A stretch of DNA of 64,000 bases from Taklimakanibacter deserti (GTDB taxonomy: Bacteria > Pseudomonadota > Alphaproteobacteria > Rhizobiales > Aestuariivirgaceae), in contig QORU01000004.1 of the NCBI GenBank assembly GCA_003574785.1, forward strand, positions 1-64,000, given 5' to 3'. The notes beneath the pieces are model-generated. The model searched no databases. It was not told the DNA's origin and saw only the letters and a list, made by a program, of their open reading frames with translations. The position numbers and the translations under genes are program-made. Shown piece after piece: positions 60,844 to 64,000 of the stretch (within the stretch, counting starts at the first letter, position 1; every line of letters begins with the position of its first letter).

Positions 60844-62200
60844 ATCGGAATGGTCAGGGCCGGTCTATCTGCGCGTCGTGGAGGCCCTCACCTCCGACAT
60901 CGCCAGCGGGCGGCTGGTGCGCGGCCAGCAGTTGCCGACACATCGCGCATTGGCTGAGGCGCTCGACATTGATCTGACGACGGTCACGCGCGCCTATGGC
61001 GAAGCGCGGCGACGCGGCTTGATCGAAGCGCGCGTGGGGCAAGGCACCTTTGTGTCGGAGACCACCGCGCGCGCGGCGGCGAACATCCCGTTTCCGGTCA
61101 AGATCGATCTTTCGATGAATGTGCCGCCGCAGCCGGTCGAGGCCAATCTCGATATGCGCATTGCCAAGGGTTTTGCGTCGCTTCAGAGCAAAGCCAGCCT
61201 TTCGGCCTTCCTGAACTATCAGCGACCCGGCGGCAGCGATGAGGAACGCGACATCGCGGCCAGCTGGCTGCGCCGACGCATACCGGAGGCGAACCCAGCG
61301 CGTGTCGTCATCTATCCGGGAAACCAGGCCATCCTGTTCAACGCGCTGCTGTCGCTCACCTCCCCCGGCGACATCATCCTGACCGAGGCGCTGACCTATC
61401 CCGGGATCAAGGCGGCGGCCGCGAAACTGGGGGTCCGTCTCATCGGTGTCGCGATGGATAAGGAAGGCGTCCTGCCCGATGCGCTGATGAGCGCCTGCCG
61501 CCAACACCGGCCCAAGGCGGTCTATCTCACGCCGACCCAGCATAACCCGACGACGGCGACGCTCGGTGCCGAGCGCCGGCACGCCGTGGCTGATGTCATA
61601 TCCAGGAGCGGGACGTTCCTCATCGAGGACGATGCCTATGGCCTCCTCGAGCCATCGGTAGCGCCAATCGCTACTCTGATTCCCGAGCGGACCTATCTCG
61701 CCGTTGGCCTGTCGAAGTGCATCGCACCCGCGCTTCGCGTATCGTTTCTGCTGGCGCCCGACGCGACCGGCGAGCAGACCATGCGGAGCAGCCTTCAGGC
61801 AACGGCGCAAATGCCGCCGCGATTGATGGTGGCGCTCGTCGCACACTGGTTGAAGACGGGCATTGCCGAAGAAATTGTCTCCGCGATCCGCAATGAAGCT
61901 GCCGGTCGCCAGAACCTCGCCAGGAAGATACTTAAGGGGATATCGTTCGCGAGCCGGCCAAGCGCGCATCATCTATGGCTGTCATTGCCGCGCCACTGGA
62001 ATGCGTCGAGCTTCGCCTCCCACATTCTCCGGGCCGGCCTGGCCGTCGTCGCGAGTGATGCCTTCGCGGTGGAGCAACCTGCCCCGCAGGCGGTGCGCGT
62101 CTCGCTGGGTGCTGCGCGCAACCGCGCCGAACTCGCCCAGGCTCTGGAGCTTCTCGCTGCCGCGGTGACTTCGCCACCTGCAATGGATCAGATCGTATAG
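60824..62200 (+). CDS. MocR/GabR-type regulator (GntR helix-turn-helix plus aminotransferase domain)
   Basis: 458 residues. The GntR winged helix is at 12-80 (YLRVVEALTSDIASGRLVRG in part, then LTTVTRAYGEARRRGLIEA). A fold-type I aminotransferase domain follows, with YLTPTQHNPTTATL, the pyridine Asp region in IEDDAYGLL (268-273) and the Schiff-base lysine K298 in VGLSKCIAP. These regulators sense an amino compound or PLP. The start is inside its own operator O2, so self-repression is likely. It is divergent from a small membrane-protein gene. Confidence 0.92.
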   Translation: MDWIPTISEWSGPVYLRVVEALTSDIASGRLVRGQQLPTHRALAEALDIDLTTVTRAYGEARRRGLIEARVGQGTFVSETTARAAANIPFPVKIDLSMNVPPQPVEANLDMRIAKGFASLQSKASLSAFLNYQRPGGSDEERDIAASWLRRRIPEANPARVVIYPGNQAILFNALLSLTSPGDIILTEALTYPGIKAAAAKLGVRLIGVAMDKEGVLPDALMSACRQHRPKAVYLTPTQHNPTTATLGAERRHAVADVISRSGTFLIEDDAYGLLEPSVAPIATLIPERTYLAVGLSKCIAPALRVSFLLAPDATGEQTMRSSLQATAQMPPRLMVALVAHWLKTGIAEEIVSAIRNEAAGRQNLARKILKGISFASRPSAHHLWLSLPRHWNASSFASHILRAGLAVVASDAFAVEQPAPQAVRVSLGAARNRAELAQALELLAAAVTSPPAMDQIV

Positions 62201-62211
62201 AGCTTAGACCG

Positions 62212-62368
62212 CGCCGCCGGGCCGCTTTGGCAAGCCGCGGGAGCTGGCTGGCATCGTTGCCATTGGCGGTCATGCCGGCTAGTCTATCTCGCCTCTGCCG
62301 CTTCCGATCTCGTCTGCGGCAAGACGCTCCTGATCGGCGGCAGGCTCGCCTCAGACCGCTCCTTGTGA
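62212..62368 (+). pseudogene. Scrambled remnant of a short-chain dehydrogenase gene
   Basis: Three blocks resemble the SDR at 59510-60280. They encode GRFGKPRELA, then GIVAIGGHAG, then VYLASAASDLVCGKTLLIGG, matching the SDR segments GRFGKPQEVA, GVVAIDGHAA and LYLASPAADLVCGETILIDGG. The middle block is out of order, since in the intact gene it lies about 70 residues before the first, and the last is in a different frame. No start or complete fold remains. It is noncoding debris of a duplicated or horizontally gained SDR gene. Confidence 0.65.
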
Positions 62369-62414
62369 TTTTTGCGCCGGCTTCGTTCGACAACTGATTC
62401 TCAAGGGTGTTGCA

Positions 62415-63359
62415 ATGGCCAAGAAAATCAAGCTGAACCGGCTGCGCCTCAAGGAGGCCGGCCGATCGGCCGACAAATACCTTTACTATGACAAGAAGGA
62501 TATGACGGTCGCCTGGCCGACGCAGCGTGCGAAGGTCAGGCAGGATATGGTCGAGATATCGACGGCGGCCGATATCGAAGCGATGTCGAAATATGACTGG
62601 ATCTGCGACAGCCAGAAAAATGGTCGCCATACCCGCTTTCGGCGGATCATAGGGAATTCCGGATATCATGGACCGCGCCTCGTCAGTGAGGGCGACTCGT
62701 GGTTCCTTCACCCGCTCCTCCTCGATGTCATCGACCATCTGCTGCGGGGCAGGAATCCGCTGGCCGTGTGGAGCACCGACTGCGCCGGGGACACGCTGAG
62801 CACCATGTGGAAGGATCGCAAGACCCGGGGCGAATATTGGAACCACATCTTCTGGAGCATTCCGCGCCCCACGATCATGCTGCTCAGTGCCGGCGGCAAT
62901 GATCTTCTGGGCGGAGGCAAATTATACTTCCTGCTGAATGACTACAGGCGGGGAATGACGGCCGAGGACTTGATCAACAAAACCGAGGTTTCGAAGGTTT
63001 TGCCGCCGATCATGAACCTGTTCTCTGCGGTTCTGTCTGAGCTCGAACGGGACTTCCCGAGGATGCGCCTCATCGCACATGGCTATGACTATCCGCGACC
63101 GATGAACGACTTATGGATCGGTCAACCCATGCAGCGGCGCAGAATTCCCGCCGGCCAGTTGCAGCGCGCCGTGGTCAAGATCCTGATGGATATGTACAAC
63201 ACCACGCTGCAAAACACTCTAGCGAACTTCTCCCACGCCACCTACGTCAATCTGAGAGACGTGGTGCCGGCCAATGAATGGGATGATGAAATACATCCGA
63301 ACGATAACGGCTTCGCAAAAGTCGCCGCGAAGATACGGACAGCCATCAACAATCTCTGA
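62415..63359 (+). CDS. SGNH/GDSL-hydrolase-like protein
   Basis: 314 residues from ATG 62415. Catalytic blocks of the SGNH family are visible: EGDSWF with the serine at 95, AGGNDLL (160-165) and the terminal D-x-x-H, D291 and H294 in DEIHPNDNG. An esterase or lipase-like activity is expected. The N-terminus is basic and not a signal peptide, so it is probably cytoplasmic, unless export is atypical. It stands between the SDR remnant and a TerB-like gene. Confidence 0.8.
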   Translation: MAKKIKLNRLRLKEAGRSADKYLYYDKKDMTVAWPTQRAKVRQDMVEISTAADIEAMSKYDWICDSQKNGRHTRFRRIIGNSGYHGPRLVSEGDSWFLHPLLLDVIDHLLRGRNPLAVWSTDCAGDTLSTMWKDRKTRGEYWNHIFWSIPRPTIMLLSAGGNDLLGGGKLYFLLNDYRRGMTAEDLINKTEVSKVLPPIMNLFSAVLSELERDFPRMRLIAHGYDYPRPMNDLWIGQPMQRRRIPAGQLQRAVVKILMDMYNTTLQNTLANFSHATYVNLRDVVPANEWDDEIHPNDNGFAKVAAKIRTAINNL

Positions 63360-63412
63360 TCAACGGTGATCGTCGCCAAGGCCGCCGGATACCTTGAGTT
63401 GCCGTAACCGCG

Positions 63413-63892
63413 CTAGTTTGTCTCTCCGGAAGGCTTGATGTCCGTGGCGATATCTCCCAGCGCGCGCTTCCGCGCCAGTCCGCGGTCGCGGTCGGAGACA
63501 TGGATAAGTCCCGCGATCCGGCGCAGCAGCATGTCCTCATGGGGATCGATGACTCCGTCCGAATAAGCGACCTTCCACATCATCTCGATGATGTCGACGC
63601 GCTCGTCGCCGCTCAGGCGGTCATTGATCTGCCTGGTGAAGGAATAATACTGGGTCGATTGTTCGACCGCCCGCTCCGCTGCCTCGACCAGCGAATTGAC
63701 CGCCTGAGGTGCCAGATTGAACTTGTTGGCCAGCAGGCGCTCGATGGTCGCCCGCTCGGCGGCACCGAAATTCTCATCCATGCGTGCCGCTTCGATCAGA
63801 AGGGCCGCCACCGCGTGTTCGATGTCGTCGGTGCCCCGGGCCACCGCAGGCGCTTCGCGGCCGCTGAGAAAATCAAGCAGTCGATCAATCAT
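63413..63892 (-). CDS. TerB-family (DjlA-like) protein
   Basis: 159 residues from ATG 63892 with GGAGA upstream; the frame to 63964 has no ribosome binding site. An all-helical, acidic TerB domain (PF05099): AALLIEAARMDENFGAAERATIERLL and a second repeat with VAYSDGVIDPHEDMLLRRIAGLI. The D-E and D-G-x-I-D-P-H-E segments resemble metal-binding loops. TerB proteins associate with the inner membrane and respond to stress; the role here is unknown. Confidence 0.83.
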   Translation of the reverse strand: MIDRLLDFLSGREAPAVARGTDDIEHAVAALLIEAARMDENFGAAERATIERLLANKFNLAPQAVNSLVEAAERAVEQSTQYYSFTRQINDRLSGDERVDIIEMMWKVAYSDGVIDPHEDMLLRRIAGLIHVSDRDRGLARKRALGDIATDIKPSGETN

Positions 63893-64000
63893 ATGGTCTC
63901 CAATGACATGCCGGACGGTAATCCCTGATGTGGAGAAAATTGGGACGGCGGGAGGTCCGCGCAAGCTTCATTACGGATTTTTTATGGGAAAGGCCGGGTA

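Noticed and set aside
1..64000. CRISPR arrays, tRNA or rRNA genes
   Set aside because: No regularly spaced direct repeats with unique spacers, and no cloverleaf or rRNA-like conserved stretches, were seen on reading through. This was a visual check, not a covariance search.

Overview
The window is about 63-64% GC and reads as a chromosomal segment of a soil or plant-associated alphaproteobacterium, most likely Hyphomicrobiales. Support comes from an ArsR-methyltransferase regulator placed directly upstream of metF, a promoter matching the alphaproteobacterial EcfG general-stress consensus, many Tat-exported proteins, rhizobial-style intergenic palindromes, and a high density of ABC importers and catabolic clusters. 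No rRNA, tRNA or CRISPR array was seen.

Region 1 (1-11 kb): the left edge holds the 3' end of an IS110-like transposase. It abuts, and apparently interrupts, the RCK domain of a KefB/YbaL-type antiporter. Then come an Ivy-like lysozyme inhibitor candidate, a secreted protein, an extensin-like lipoprotein, an outer-membrane lipid-asymmetry operon (mlaA plus three tandem MlaC-like genes), a SahR-like regulator with metF, a glutathione transferase and an acyltransferase.

Region 2 (11-26 kb): a LysR regulator sits beside a secreted double carboxymuconolactone-decarboxylase protein and a periplasmic PaoABC-type molybdenum aldehyde oxidoreductase operon. Both promoters carry the same inverted-repeat operator. 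The operon's last gene, a cupin, contains an in-frame palindromic insertion. Small regulator-enzyme pairs follow: Tam, an acyl-CoA dehydrogenase-like flavoprotein with HxlR, XRE-cupin with GNAT and YdcZ, PaiB, a CnbZ-like deaminase, EttA, and TerC with a hairpin over its ribosome binding site.

Region 3 (26-44 kb): a ribose-type ABC importer is followed by an aldose dehydrogenase-like AKR, two SDRs and an alpha/beta hydrolase. This looks like an import-and-oxidise pathway for an unidentified sugar or polyol. Next are an EcfG-controlled diacylglycerol kinase-like gene with a coupled 44-aa membrane ORF, a HyuA-type hydantoinase, a signal-less BtuF-like protein, and a UxaA/LysE plus GntR/AKR locus with a palindromic operator.

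Region 4 (44-64 kb): a BTAD-TolB-TPR regulator precedes a large divergent cluster. It contains HyuA/HyuB hydantoinase subunits, a kynureninase-like enzyme, a RutA-like flavin monooxygenase, a HisC-like aminotransferase, a complete Liv-type ABC importer and an SDR. I infer an uncharacterised route for a cyclic amide, N-heterocycle or amino-acid-derived compound. The window ends with a MocR regulator flanked by evenly built dyad operators, a scrambled SDR gene remnant, an SGNH hydrolase and a TerB-like protein.
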